Of a stretch of DNA of 5,750 nt, positions 1-5,714 are shown one piece after another. Every line of letters begins with the position of its first letter. The first letter of the stretch is position 1. Position numbers and translations under genes: made by a program. The DNA comes from Methanosarcinaceae archaeon (lineage in GTDB: Archaea > Halobacteriota > Methanosarcinia > Methanosarcinales > Methanosarcinaceae). The stretch spans positions 1-5,750 of the forward strand of contig JAUWBW010000124.1 of the NCBI GenBank assembly GCA_030609665.1. The letters are read 5' to 3'. Under the pieces are notes generated by a model. The model had not been told where the DNA came from. It saw nothing but the letters and a program-made list of their open reading frames with translations, and ran no database searches.

Positions 1-4
1 AACA

Positions 5-1876
5 TTATACTACAACTCCCTTGATAGCCTTTGCACCCGTAACTAATTCCTCTTCAATTCCCTCTACAATAAGCTCTCCAAATCGTGCGACCTCGTCCTC
101 TGTCACCGACTCAAGCGAGTATGTCACGGCTTTTGAAGCACCGGGCGAGAGTTTCATCTTCCATACATGATCATAATCACTGCCCATTGTGATACCCTTT
201 GATTCGGGAACCACATTTTCAGCTTTGAACGGTATCATCTCATGCAGATTGAACTCGACAGCCTTTGTACTGAAATTCTTAACCTTTATTGAAACGTCCG
301 CCTTACCGCCATCATCACGTTTGATATTCCTGCTGACCAGCAGATTGCCCATTACTTTTGCCACGACCGGATTTATGTCAGGTATCTCGCGGTCCAGAGT
401 TGTTGCGAGTTTCTCTGCCATTCTTGGCAGCACTTTCTCGATAATGATCTCTTTTTCGCGCCGCTTTTTGAGATTTCCCTGTTTTGAGATAAATCTGTTA
501 AGTTTTCGTGCAACTTCCTTTATCGCAAGTTCAATTTCGTCCTTGATCTCCGGAATATCTGCAATCGCATCCTTTGATTCTGACGTGAACGGCACGTTTG
601 TTGATGCCACATGGATCAGCAAAACTGCAGGACCTGTCGGCATGCCGCCGCCGGGTTGGTTCAGGCTGTACTGCTTCCATTTGATAGATTCCACAGCATG
701 TGTGGTAACACACCCGCCCTGCTGATACAGGAGAGGCACGCGGTTTGCGAATCTCATAATATCAATGCGGTCATCTTTTGAAAGATTGCCACCATACGCT
801 ATCCCTACCTCGACAATGAACGGGCTTCCCGAATAAACCGATGCCGAGCGTGTCGTTGTTGCAATAAAATCAACGCTGTATTCCTTTTCAAGCCCCTTAT
901 AGATCAATTTGTCCCCGATAGGTGAAAGGCAATCCGTAGGCGGTGCCATAATTTTCACCTTCTTGAACGCCTCAAGAAGTTTTTTTGTCTGGTCCCGCGT
1001 AATCTCATGCGGGTCAAGTTCAGGATCAAGTCCCGCAGCCTTGCATATTTCTTCTGCGGTCAAAAGTCCAATTTTTGTAAATGAATATCGTAAAAATGCC
1101 CCCAACTTCTGGCGCTCTGTATAGCGCATCATTTTCATGAGCGTACCCAGTTCAATTCCATGGGGGTGCGGCAGGATCTCCTTTGCAGGGATTGGTAACT
1201 TATCTGTTGCCCGCTCAAAGATGACCTCATTGCCGTCAGGTTCAATGAACGTGATCCGTGCATGTGGATTAACTATCGCTGTTGCCTTGAGGTATTCGGA
1301 TATTGACTGCCTGCGTCCTTTTACATACGTGGCTTCCATTTCCAGTTCAACACGGGTGCCATGCGGGCGGTCCCAGTCAACGATCTCATCCTTCAATATT
1401 TCAGGATCATTGGTACTGGTATTGATCATAAGTTCAAAATGATGTGCAGGAGAGTCGCGTCCGATCGTTGATATGATCTTTGTAGGACGTCCCGATGTTA
1501 ATTGTGAATATAAAACCGATGCGGAAATTCCTATCCCCTGCTGACCACGGCTCTGTTTGAGCGCATGAAAACGCGAACCGTACAGCAGTTTAGCAAACAC
1601 CTTCGGAATCTGTTCCTTGACAATACCGGGACCGTTATCCTCGATTATGATCGTGAGATTATCCTTGCCTGCACGCTCGATCTGCAACAGGATGTCGGGC
1701 AGTATCTCTGCCTCCTCACATGCATCAAGTGAGTTATCCACTGCCTCTTTGACAGTTGTTATTAAACTTCTTGGTGCTGAATCAAAACCAAGTATCTGGC
1801 GATTCTTTTCAAAGAATTCTGCAACACTGATGGCTTGTTGTTTTTTCGCAAGTTCTTCTGCAATTGGGGTTGCCAT
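5..1876 (-). CDS. top6B: Type II DNA topoisomerase VI subunit B
   Basis: This is the ATPase subunit of the A2B2 topoisomerase VI. It binds ATP, dimerises and drives passage of one duplex through the break made by Top6A. Numbering from the ATG at 1876 (623 aa), the GHKL fold shows the N-box with E44, N48 and D51, the EDNGPGI loop at 79-85, and the glycine-rich lid SRGQQGIGIS at 109-118. A helix-two-turn-helix region lies near 238-313. The transducer domain follows, with the switch lysine K435 in SESKDAIAD. The C-terminal ~110 residues match the position of the Ig-like domain known in Methanosarcina Top6B. Length is normal for that group. An in-frame ATG at 1897 would add seven residues (MKNGRNI), but TATA-like sequence lies directly upstream of it. 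A transcript from there would start at or after 1897, and GGAAG (1888-1884) precedes the 1876 ATG. The protein from 1876 begins MATPIAEELAKK, as I recall for Methanosarcina. No defect is seen. top6A is expected immediately downstream, outside the window. Confidence 0.97.
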   Translation of the reverse strand: MATPIAEELAKKQQAISVAEFFEKNRQILGFDSAPRSLITTVKEAVDNSLDACEEAEILPDILLQIERAGKDNLTIIIEDNGPGIVKEQIPKVFAKLLYGSRFHALKQSRGQQGIGISASVLYSQLTSGRPTKIISTIGRDSPAHHFELMINTSTNDPEILKDEIVDWDRPHGTRVELEMEATYVKGRRQSISEYLKATAIVNPHARITFIEPDGNEVIFERATDKLPIPAKEILPHPHGIELGTLMKMMRYTERQKLGAFLRYSFTKIGLLTAEEICKAAGLDPELDPHEITRDQTKKLLEAFKKVKIMAPPTDCLSPIGDKLIYKGLEKEYSVDFIATTTRSASVYSGSPFIVEVGIAYGGNLSKDDRIDIMRFANRVPLLYQQGGCVTTHAVESIKWKQYSLNQPGGGMPTGPAVLLIHVASTNVPFTSESKDAIADIPEIKDEIELAIKEVARKLNRFISKQGNLKKRREKEIIIEKVLPRMAEKLATTLDREIPDINPVVAKVMGNLLVSRNIKRDDGGKADVSIKVKNFSTKAVEFNLHEMIPFKAENVVPESKGITMGSDYDHVWKMKLSPGASKAVTYSLESVTEDEVARFGELIVEGIEEELVTGAKAIKGVVV

Positions 1877-1897
1877 AATATTTCTTCCGTTTTTCAT

Positions 1898-1925
1898 AGT
1901 ATATAATTTATAGAATTATATAGTT
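1898..1925 (-). promoter_or_regulatory. Candidate TATA region for top6B
   Basis: On the minus strand this stretch reads as an AT-only run with two overlapping TATA-like elements, TATAAATTATATA (about 1912-1900) and CTATATAATTC (about 1923-1913). Archaeal transcription normally starts about 26 bases after the TATA centre. That places the start between roughly 1892 and 1880, just before the ATG at 1876. The positions were read by eye and no start site has been mapped. Confidence 0.5.
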
Positions 1926-2015
1926 TGAGTTAATTCGACCGGAGTGAGCATTTTCTCGATTTTCTATAATGTTATCAACATCAATGTTTTTCTAAAACCG
2001 AATGATATTGCGTCA
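1926..2015. other. Spacer between RAM gene stop and top6B promoter
   Basis: No gene is visible. The only notable pattern is ATGTT-atc-AACAT-ca-ATGTTTTT at 1969-1990, a small set of alternating 5-base arms that could form either of two weak hairpins. No T-run in the right orientation for a minus-strand terminator follows it, so I assign no function. Confidence 0.4.
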
Positions 2016-2249
2016 TCACTGCAGTTCAGCACCAACAATTGTCTGGGTTGCCGTTACTGATCCAATTCCCCTGATATTATCCACGATATCATTTAAAATA
2101 CCCATATCCGTGACATCCATAATCACCACAAAATCATATTCGCCGAATACGTGGTAGACATCTTTAATGCCGTCAATACTGCGCAACTCGTTGTATGTTA
2201 CCTTTTCCTGACCAGGTAACACATTTACCATTGTAACTCCAATAACCAT
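2016..2249 (-). CDS. Stand-alone RAM-domain (Lrp/AsnC ligand-binding) protein
   Basis: The 77-residue product is a complete Lrp/AsnC C-terminal ligand-binding (RAM) domain with no helix-turn-helix. It shows the beta1 strand VIGVTMVNV (2-10), a helix (about 13-26), GIKDVYHVFGEYDFVVIMDV (27-46) with the family G-x-YD turn at 36-39, a second helix (about 48-61), and the last strand SVTATQTIVG (64-73). Such proteins, sometimes called SAM (stand-alone RAM) proteins, form dimers and higher oligomers and usually bind amino acids or related effectors. They either act alone or mix with full-length Lrp proteins. The ligand cannot be read from sequence. A second in-frame ATG at 2231 has a better ribosome site (GGAG, 2240-2237), but starting there would remove most of beta1, so 2249 is preferred. 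An A/T-rich TATA-like element near 2278-2288 would give a nearly leaderless transcript. The gene lies between rfcL and top6B on the same strand, with spacers that suggest its own promoter. Confidence 0.88.
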   Translation of the reverse strand: MVIGVTMVNVLPGQEKVTYNELRSIDGIKDVYHVFGEYDFVVIMDVTDMGILNDIVDNIRGIGSVTATQTIVGAELQ

Positions 2250-2384
2250 TTATATCACTGATTATAAGTGGATTACAAGATATTTATTATTTTTTATCTA
2301 GTTATGGATACCATTCGACATAAACAGAAAACCTATATTTTTCGGATGTGTAGCCACTGTGAAACATATAAAAAAATCATTCGA

Positions 2385-2428
2385 CCGCTATCTATTATAG
2401 TAATTGTAAAGAGTCGTGATAGATGCGG
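2385..2428. repeat. Imperfect inverted repeat (10 bp stem, one bulge)
   Basis: CCGC plus ATCTAT (2385-2395, with T2389 bulged) pairs with ATAGATGCGG (2419-2428), leaving a 23-base loop. It lies in the non-coding spacer 5' of the RAM gene and just before the TATA-like element at 2433. A minus-strand transcript from rfcL reading through, or a long RAM leader, would contain it. The function is unknown and the stem could be fortuitous. Confidence 0.4.
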
Positions 2429-2432
2429 CAGG

Positions 2433-2440
2433 CTTATATA
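2433..2440 (+). promoter_or_regulatory. TATA-like element in rfcL-RAM spacer
   Basis: CTTATATA matches the archaeal TATA consensus (YTTATATA) in the plus orientation. Its centre is about 26 bases before G2463, the first base of the perfect inverted repeat. No A-rich BRE is seen upstream (the preceding bases are GCAGG). Because TATA elements are near-palindromic, it could instead serve the minus strand, which would give the RAM gene a leader of roughly 160 bases. Confidence 0.4.
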
Positions 2441-2462
2441 CCATGAATGCTTTCAAAATGAA

Positions 2463-2510
2463 GTGAGCGGGTTATTCTTTTTAACAACCCCCACTCCCCA
2501 ACCCGCTCAC
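2463..2510. repeat. Perfect 11-bp inverted repeat with G-rich/C-rich loop
   Basis: GTGAGCGGGTT (2463-2473) is exactly complementary to AACCCGCTCAC (2500-2510), with a 26-base loop. The repeat begins 33 bases after the rfcL stop codon in the rfcL direction, so it would form a strong hairpin in the rfcL mRNA 3' region and may mark its end or protect it. No convincing U-run follows on the minus strand, so it is not a textbook intrinsic terminator. The loop holds a second AACCC (2486-2490), allowing GGGTT (2469-2473) a competing shorter hairpin. On the minus strand the segment contains G-runs of 3, 4 and 5. Confidence 0.6.
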
Positions 2511-2543
2511 ATTCACATTATGGGAAGTGTTTGTAACTCATCA

Positions 2544-4067
2544 TCAAAAATCAAACAACGTCTTTTGCGGTTTGTGAGGTCTTCGCTTTTTGGATACGCT
2601 CATTTTTGCATCGTTCTCTTCATTATTCGCATTTGAAGAATCACCAGTTTCAGTGATGTTTGGAATTGAATCAAAACTCACCTGTGCGTCATTTTTGCTT
2701 TTGTCAAGTCTGCCTTTTGGTGCTGCAAAGAACTCAATGTCATCAGAAACCGTTTCAGAAATAATGGACTGTGCCCGGTCATAGACGCCTTGAAGTTTCT
2801 TTGTCACCTTTTTACTTCCTGTCATGTAAGCAAGTTCATCAAGATCAAGGTTCAAATTCACCACAGTATCGACTGCATACTGTTCGTCCTTTAACATTTT
2901 ACCATACATCGATGTAAGGTCTGCGCGGGCATATCGCATAGACTCATGACAGTGTTCACCGATCTTTGATGCGACATTGTCCCTCATGTTCCGTCTCGCA
3001 CGCAACTGTCCAAGCCTTCTCCAAAACGAAGGTGGCTGGTACTTGGTGAATCCACCATGCACATGTGTTTTTGCAACTACGGCTCCGCACGTCATAAGCA
3101 CACCTGCATACCGCCACATACGGTAGTTCTGCCGCTTTTTTACACGTCCAAGATACCTATCCGCATGAGAAAGATATTCAAACCCGTTGCTGACATCTGT
3201 GTCAACTCCGTCAATTTTAATTTTACCCCCTCCTCCGCCACCATACTGGCCCGGAAGGTTCTCATCGATCCAGTGCACCAGATCCTCCGGACTCTCATCC
3301 AGTCCATACGTTGCTTCCAATGCTTTTTTTGGTTCAGTGCCCTTGAAGATCTTTGCAAGCACTTTAAAGATAGATTCCTTTGTATCTCTGGGTGATGTGG
3401 CAATATCTTCAATATTGATCTCGCTCCTGCCCATGGAAACAGCTTGCAGGTCGTTCACAGCACTTCGCATATCCCCTCCGGCACTTTCCGCAACCTTCTC
3501 TATAACTCCGACACCGCACATGATCCCTTCATTGCGGCATATGTTTTTGAGTGCAGGGACCATAGAACGGCTCTGCACACCGTGGAATTTGATCTCCTGA
3601 CAAAGCGTGCGGAGTGTTGAGGTCAAGCCATACAGGTCGTTTGCAATAAGCACGATCGGTTGATGTGTTTTCTTAATAATATCGCCAATCGCGCGTGCGC
3701 CGCCGCGATCGGATGTGCCGTGTATGTTATCTGCCTCATCAAGAATTATTAACCTCTTTGAATCGGTTCCTGTCAAGGTGCGCATGTTTGAAGCCGAACC
3801 TGCGACTCTTTCAATTACAGATGCAGTTCTTTGGTCACTTGCATTGAGTTCTATGATCTCCCAGCCATAATCATTGGCAAGCGCATGTGCCGCAGAAGTT
3901 TTTCCAATACCTGCCTGTCCTTGTAGGATAACGGCCCGCTTTTCCGGTACACCATGAAGCCATTCCTCTGCCCATGCCCGCAGGTCTGTAACTGCTTTTT
4001 TGTTACCAACCACTTCGGAGAGTGTTCGGGGTCGATATCTTTCAGCCCATTCAATTGAAATTGTCAT
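2544..4067 (-). CDS. rfcL: Replication factor C large subunit (clamp loader)
   Basis: RfcL joins four small subunits (RfcS) to load the PCNA ring on primed DNA. The 507-residue protein begins with the RFC box (WAERYRPRTLSEVVGN, 7-22). It then has the Walker A motif GQAGIGKT (50-57), Walker B LIILDEAD (106-113), sensor 1 in IANDLYG (N143) and sensor 2 GGDMRSAVNDLQ (R201). The SRC arginine-finger motif of small subunits is absent, as expected for the large one. The collar domain spans about 225-440. A polar, charged linker (about 450-500) ends in a basic patch KKRR and a clean PIP box QKTLFDF (501-507) at the extreme C terminus, which docks PCNA. Oddly, a run of six glycines followed by KIKIDG (276-287) interrupts the collar where relatives are shorter. 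The ATG at 4067 is preceded by GAAGG (4083-4079) with fair spacing, and the protein starts directly at the conserved RFC box. The gene is divergent from mtxX. Confidence 0.97.
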   Translation of the reverse strand: MTISIEWAERYRPRTLSEVVGNKKAVTDLRAWAEEWLHGVPEKRAVILQGQAGIGKTSAAHALANDYGWEIIELNASDQRTASVIERVAGSASNMRTLTGTDSKRLIILDEADNIHGTSDRGGARAIGDIIKKTHQPIVLIANDLYGLTSTLRTLCQEIKFHGVQSRSMVPALKNICRNEGIMCGVGVIEKVAESAGGDMRSAVNDLQAVSMGRSEINIEDIATSPRDTKESIFKVLAKIFKGTEPKKALEATYGLDESPEDLVHWIDENLPGQYGGGGGGKIKIDGVDTDVSNGFEYLSHADRYLGRVKKRQNYRMWRYAGVLMTCGAVVAKTHVHGGFTKYQPPSFWRRLGQLRARRNMRDNVASKIGEHCHESMRYARADLTSMYGKMLKDEQYAVDTVVNLNLDLDELAYMTGSKKVTKKLQGVYDRAQSIISETVSDDIEFFAAPKGRLDKSKNDAQVSFDSIPNITETGDSSNANNEENDAKMSVSKKRRPHKPQKTLFDF

Positions 4068-4151
4068 CAGTGATCATACCTTCATGAAACGGAAAATTAA
4101 TTAATGTTTGCATTTCTTTGAGGAATAATAACATATTACTGGCTGGTTGGC
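4068..4151. promoter_or_regulatory. Divergent rfcL / mtxX control region
   Basis: These 84 bases must hold the start signals for both genes. The AT palindrome ATTAATTAAT (4096-4105) could act as a TATA element in either direction. For mtxX this would start RNA near 4126, giving a leader of about 25 bases. For rfcL it would start near 4074, which would cut off the rfcL ribosome site, so rfcL may instead use the weaker TTATTATT region (about 4123-4130). mtxX has no clear ribosome site close to its ATG. GAGGA at 4120-4124 is too far away, so near-leaderless expression from AATAATA (about 4124-4130) is an alternative. Confidence 0.4.
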
Positions 4152-5027
4152 ATGGGTTCAAAAAATACAGAAAATCTACTGGACATTATTGAAAAACGTG
4201 CGCTTGAAAACAGAGCAAAGGTTGCAATTGGTATCCGCAATCCGACTGAAAAAATATTGATGAGCGCCAAAGCCGCACAGGATGCTGGTTTTGCAGATGT
4301 TGTCCTGGTAGGCAACAAACAGGAAATTGAGGCGATAGGCACTGATCTGGAGATCGTTGACACAGACGACCCTGAAAAAACAATTGGGGATGTTCTTGCA
4401 TCAGGATATGTTGATGCCGCCGTTCGAGGAACAGCACGCGCATCAGGTGCGCTTTCACATCTTAAAGAAGTGCTTGGAATGAAAAAATTGCACCGTCTTG
4501 CACTTCTTCTGGACAATTATGGCAATCCATTTTTTCTCGCACCTGTTGGTATCGATGAAGGTGCTGATAATGAGGATAAAATTGAATTTATCAGGCTGGG
4601 AACGGAATACATACGCAGGTTTGGAATTGAGCCAGTTGTCGGAATCCTTTCAGGTGGAAGGGTCGGTGACATTGGACGTGATGAATGGGTTGATCGTACA
4701 ATTTCCAATGCCGAGTTTGTAACTGCTCGTGCGCAGGAACTTGGAATTGTGGTTAATAACTATAATATACTCATAGAAGATGCCATCAAGGAAGCGAATT
4801 TCATTCTTGCACCGGATGGTATATCGGGAAACCTGATATTCAGGACATTGGTTTTCTTAGGTGGCGGCGATGGGATTGGTGCGCCGATACTTATGGATGA
4901 TTATGTGTTTGTAGATACATCCCGGGTGGGCGGGCATTATACAAAGGCTATTATGCTTGCAAGTGCACTTGTTTCTATAAACAGTACTAATTATAATTGT
5001 AATTATAATTATAAAATTGAAAGGTGA
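4152..5027 (+). CDS. mtxX: MtxX, phosphate acetyltransferase-like (methanogen marker 4)
   Basis: The 291-residue protein belongs to the MtxX family (methanogenesis marker protein 4), which shares the phosphate acetyl/butyryl-transferase fold. Segments that line up with Pta are GYVDAAVRGTARASGA (85-100), EANFILAPDGISGNLIFR (214-231), GIGAPIL (241-247) and SRVGGHYTKAIMLASAL (257-273). The role is not established. The name comes from its place beside mtxA and mtxH, and retention of the Pta-like core hints at an acyl- or phosphate-handling step, which is inference only. No signal peptide or membrane segment is seen, so it should be cytoplasmic. The last ~12 residues (NSTNYNCNYNYKIER region) are low-complexity and encoded by an AT-rich palindrome, so that tail is probably unconstrained. 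ATG at 4152 is the only plausible start, as no in-frame start codon lies just upstream. The stop codon overlaps the region carrying the mtxA ribosome site, showing translational coupling. Confidence 0.9.
   Translation: MGSKNTENLLDIIEKRALENRAKVAIGIRNPTEKILMSAKAAQDAGFADVVLVGNKQEIEAIGTDLEIVDTDDPEKTIGDVLASGYVDAAVRGTARASGALSHLKEVLGMKKLHRLALLLDNYGNPFFLAPVGIDEGADNEDKIEFIRLGTEYIRRFGIEPVVGILSGGRVGDIGRDEWVDRTISNAEFVTARAQELGIVVNNYNILIEDAIKEANFILAPDGISGNLIFRTLVFLGGGDGIGAPILMDDYVFVDTSRVGGHYTKAIMLASALVSINSTNYNCNYNYKIER
4988..5011. repeat. Perfect 11-bp AT palindrome in mtxX 3' end
   Basis: TAATTATAATT (4988-4998) and AATTATAATTA (5001-5011) are exact complements around a 2-base centre, GT. The element ends 10 bases before the mtxA ribosome site. 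It could be an AT-rich protein-binding site, a weak RNA hairpin between coupled genes, or an internal TATA region: a start about 26 bases on would fall close to the mtxA start codon. Confidence 0.55.
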
Positions 5028-5028
5028 T
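5021..5028 (+). promoter_or_regulatory. Strong ribosome binding site deciding the mtxA start
   Basis: AAGGTGAT contains AGGTGAT, a 7-base perfect complement of the usual archaeal 16S 3' end (ATCACCT). It is followed four bases later by an in-frame TTG (5033-5035). It also includes the other possible start, GTG (5024-5026), and the mtxX stop TGA (5025-5027). If ribosomes pair here, TTG at 5033 is the start and the GTG is covered. Confidence 0.6.
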
Positions 5029-5032
5029 AAAT

Positions 5033-5632
5033 TTGGAATCTATTGCTCCGGAATGGCCAGTGGTTAAAGGCGATTATGTTGTGGGTACGCCTGAATCGGG
5101 AATTGCTGTGGTAACCCTTGCAAGTACGTTTGAGTCATATCCCGATGCAGCGATTTGGGGCACCTGTAAAACAGAAAATCTCGGTGCTGAAAAGATCATT
5201 GCAAATATAATCTCCAACTCGAATATCAGGTATATTCTTATTTGTGGTGGCGAATCCCGTGGTCATCTTGCAGGGCAAACATTGCTTGCACTTCATAAAA
5301 ACGGAATTGACGAACACGGCAGGATCATTGGGTCGGATGGTGCGATTCCGTTTATAGAGAATATATCAAAAGATGCGATTGAGCGTTTTCAGAGCCAGGT
5401 CAAGCTTATAGCGCATATTGGATTGACAGATTTAGATAAGATCCAGCAAATTGTGGATGAATATAAAGATAAGGATGCCGCGTATGATGAAGAACCTGTG
5501 GTTGTTGGTACGACAAAGAAGAAACATGCTGTGCCCGGCAAACCAATATCAGGTGACCTGATGGTTTCCGATGAATTTATGGTGGATGTAACAGCCGGTA
5601 TTATATATTCTGCTGAAGCAGAAGTATTGTAA
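5033..5632 (+). CDS. mtxA: Soluble MtrA-like corrinoid protein MtxA
   Basis: This paralogue of MtrA, the cobamide-carrying subunit of N5-methyl-H4MPT:coenzyme M methyltransferase, has 199 residues from TTG 5033 (202 from GTG 5024, which forms a GTGA overlap with mtxX). Family segments are APEWPVVKGDYVVGTPES near the N terminus, then CKTENLGAEKIIANIISN, then IRYILICGGESRGHLAGQTLLALHKNGI. The histidine in SRGH (H78 from TTG, H81 from GTG) aligns with the cobalt-ligating histidine of MtrA, so corrinoid binding should be intact. Unlike MtrA of the Mtr complex, it has no C-terminal transmembrane helix. After EEPVVVGTTKKKHAVPGK it ends in a short, probably beta-rich tail (SGDLMVSDEFMVDVTAGIIYSAEAEVL region). 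It should therefore work in the cytoplasm without Mtr's sodium-pumping part. Flanking by mtxX and mtxH supports assignment to the mtx cluster rather than mtr, where mtrA sits among mtrE-D-C-B-A-F-G-H. Confidence 0.92.
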   Translation: MESIAPEWPVVKGDYVVGTPESGIAVVTLASTFESYPDAAIWGTCKTENLGAEKIIANIISNSNIRYILICGGESRGHLAGQTLLALHKNGIDEHGRIIGSDGAIPFIENISKDAIERFQSQVKLIAHIGLTDLDKIQQIVDEYKDKDAAYDEEPVVVGTTKKKHAVPGKPISGDLMVSDEFMVDVTAGIIYSAEAEVL

Positions 5633-5714
5633 TGATATTGATGATGTGCGGATGTATTGGTAAATAATATCAATTTATGTAATGGTGTATGTGGGAAAAA
5701 TAAGAGGATAAAAA
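5633..5714 (+). promoter_or_regulatory. mtxA-mtxH spacer with mtxH ribosome site
   Basis: The 82-base spacer holds a weak 7-bp inverted repeat, TGATATT (5633-5639) and AATATCA (5666-5672). It also holds a clear ribosome site, GAGGAT (5704-5709), five bases before the next ATG. No strong terminator is visible, so mtxH is probably read from the same transcript. AT-rich sequence near 5661-5678 could also serve as an internal promoter. Confidence 0.45.

Larger units (their letters stand above)
2250..2543. other. 294-base spacer between rfcL and RAM gene
   Basis: I see no supported protein gene here. The stretch holds the probable RAM promoter (A/T-rich, about 2262-2290), the imperfect hairpin (2385-2428), the TATA-like element (2433-2440) and the perfect inverted repeat (2463-2510), each listed separately. 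An open plus-strand frame runs through it into the rfcL 3' end, but it has no family resemblance. Confidence 0.6.

Noticed and set aside
189..725. Plus-strand open frame of 178 codons opposite top6B
   Set aside because: It is antisense to conserved top6B, serine- and phenylalanine-rich as expected of a reverse-strand shadow, and has no family match.
1969..1990. Alternating ATGTT/AACAT arms as a terminator for the RAM gene
   Set aside because: The arms are only five bases long, and no U-run follows on the minus strand. The pattern is too weak to call a terminator.
2250..2543. tRNA, riboswitch or CRISPR repeat in the longest spacer
   Set aside because: I found no cloverleaf with a T-arm consensus, no known aptamer core and no spaced direct repeats.
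2268..2636. Plus-strand open frame of 122 codons in the rfcL-RAM spacer
   Set aside because: It runs into the rfcL 3' end on the opposite strand, shows no recognisable domain or consistent composition, and lacks a convincing ribosome site. The spacer is better explained by control elements and hairpins.
3140..3412. Alternative minus-strand frame inside rfcL
   Set aside because: It lies wholly inside a clearly intact rfcL frame, and its product resembles nothing known to me. It is a shadow frame.
4136..4516. Minus-strand open frame opposite mtxX
   Set aside because: It is antisense to a recognisable MtxX coding region, and its arginine/serine-rich product is typical of shadow frames.
5633..5672. 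7-bp inverted repeat after mtxA as a terminator
   Set aside because: The stem is short and all but one pair are A-T, the loop is 26 bases, no T-run follows, and the next cluster gene starts soon after. Read-through is more likely.
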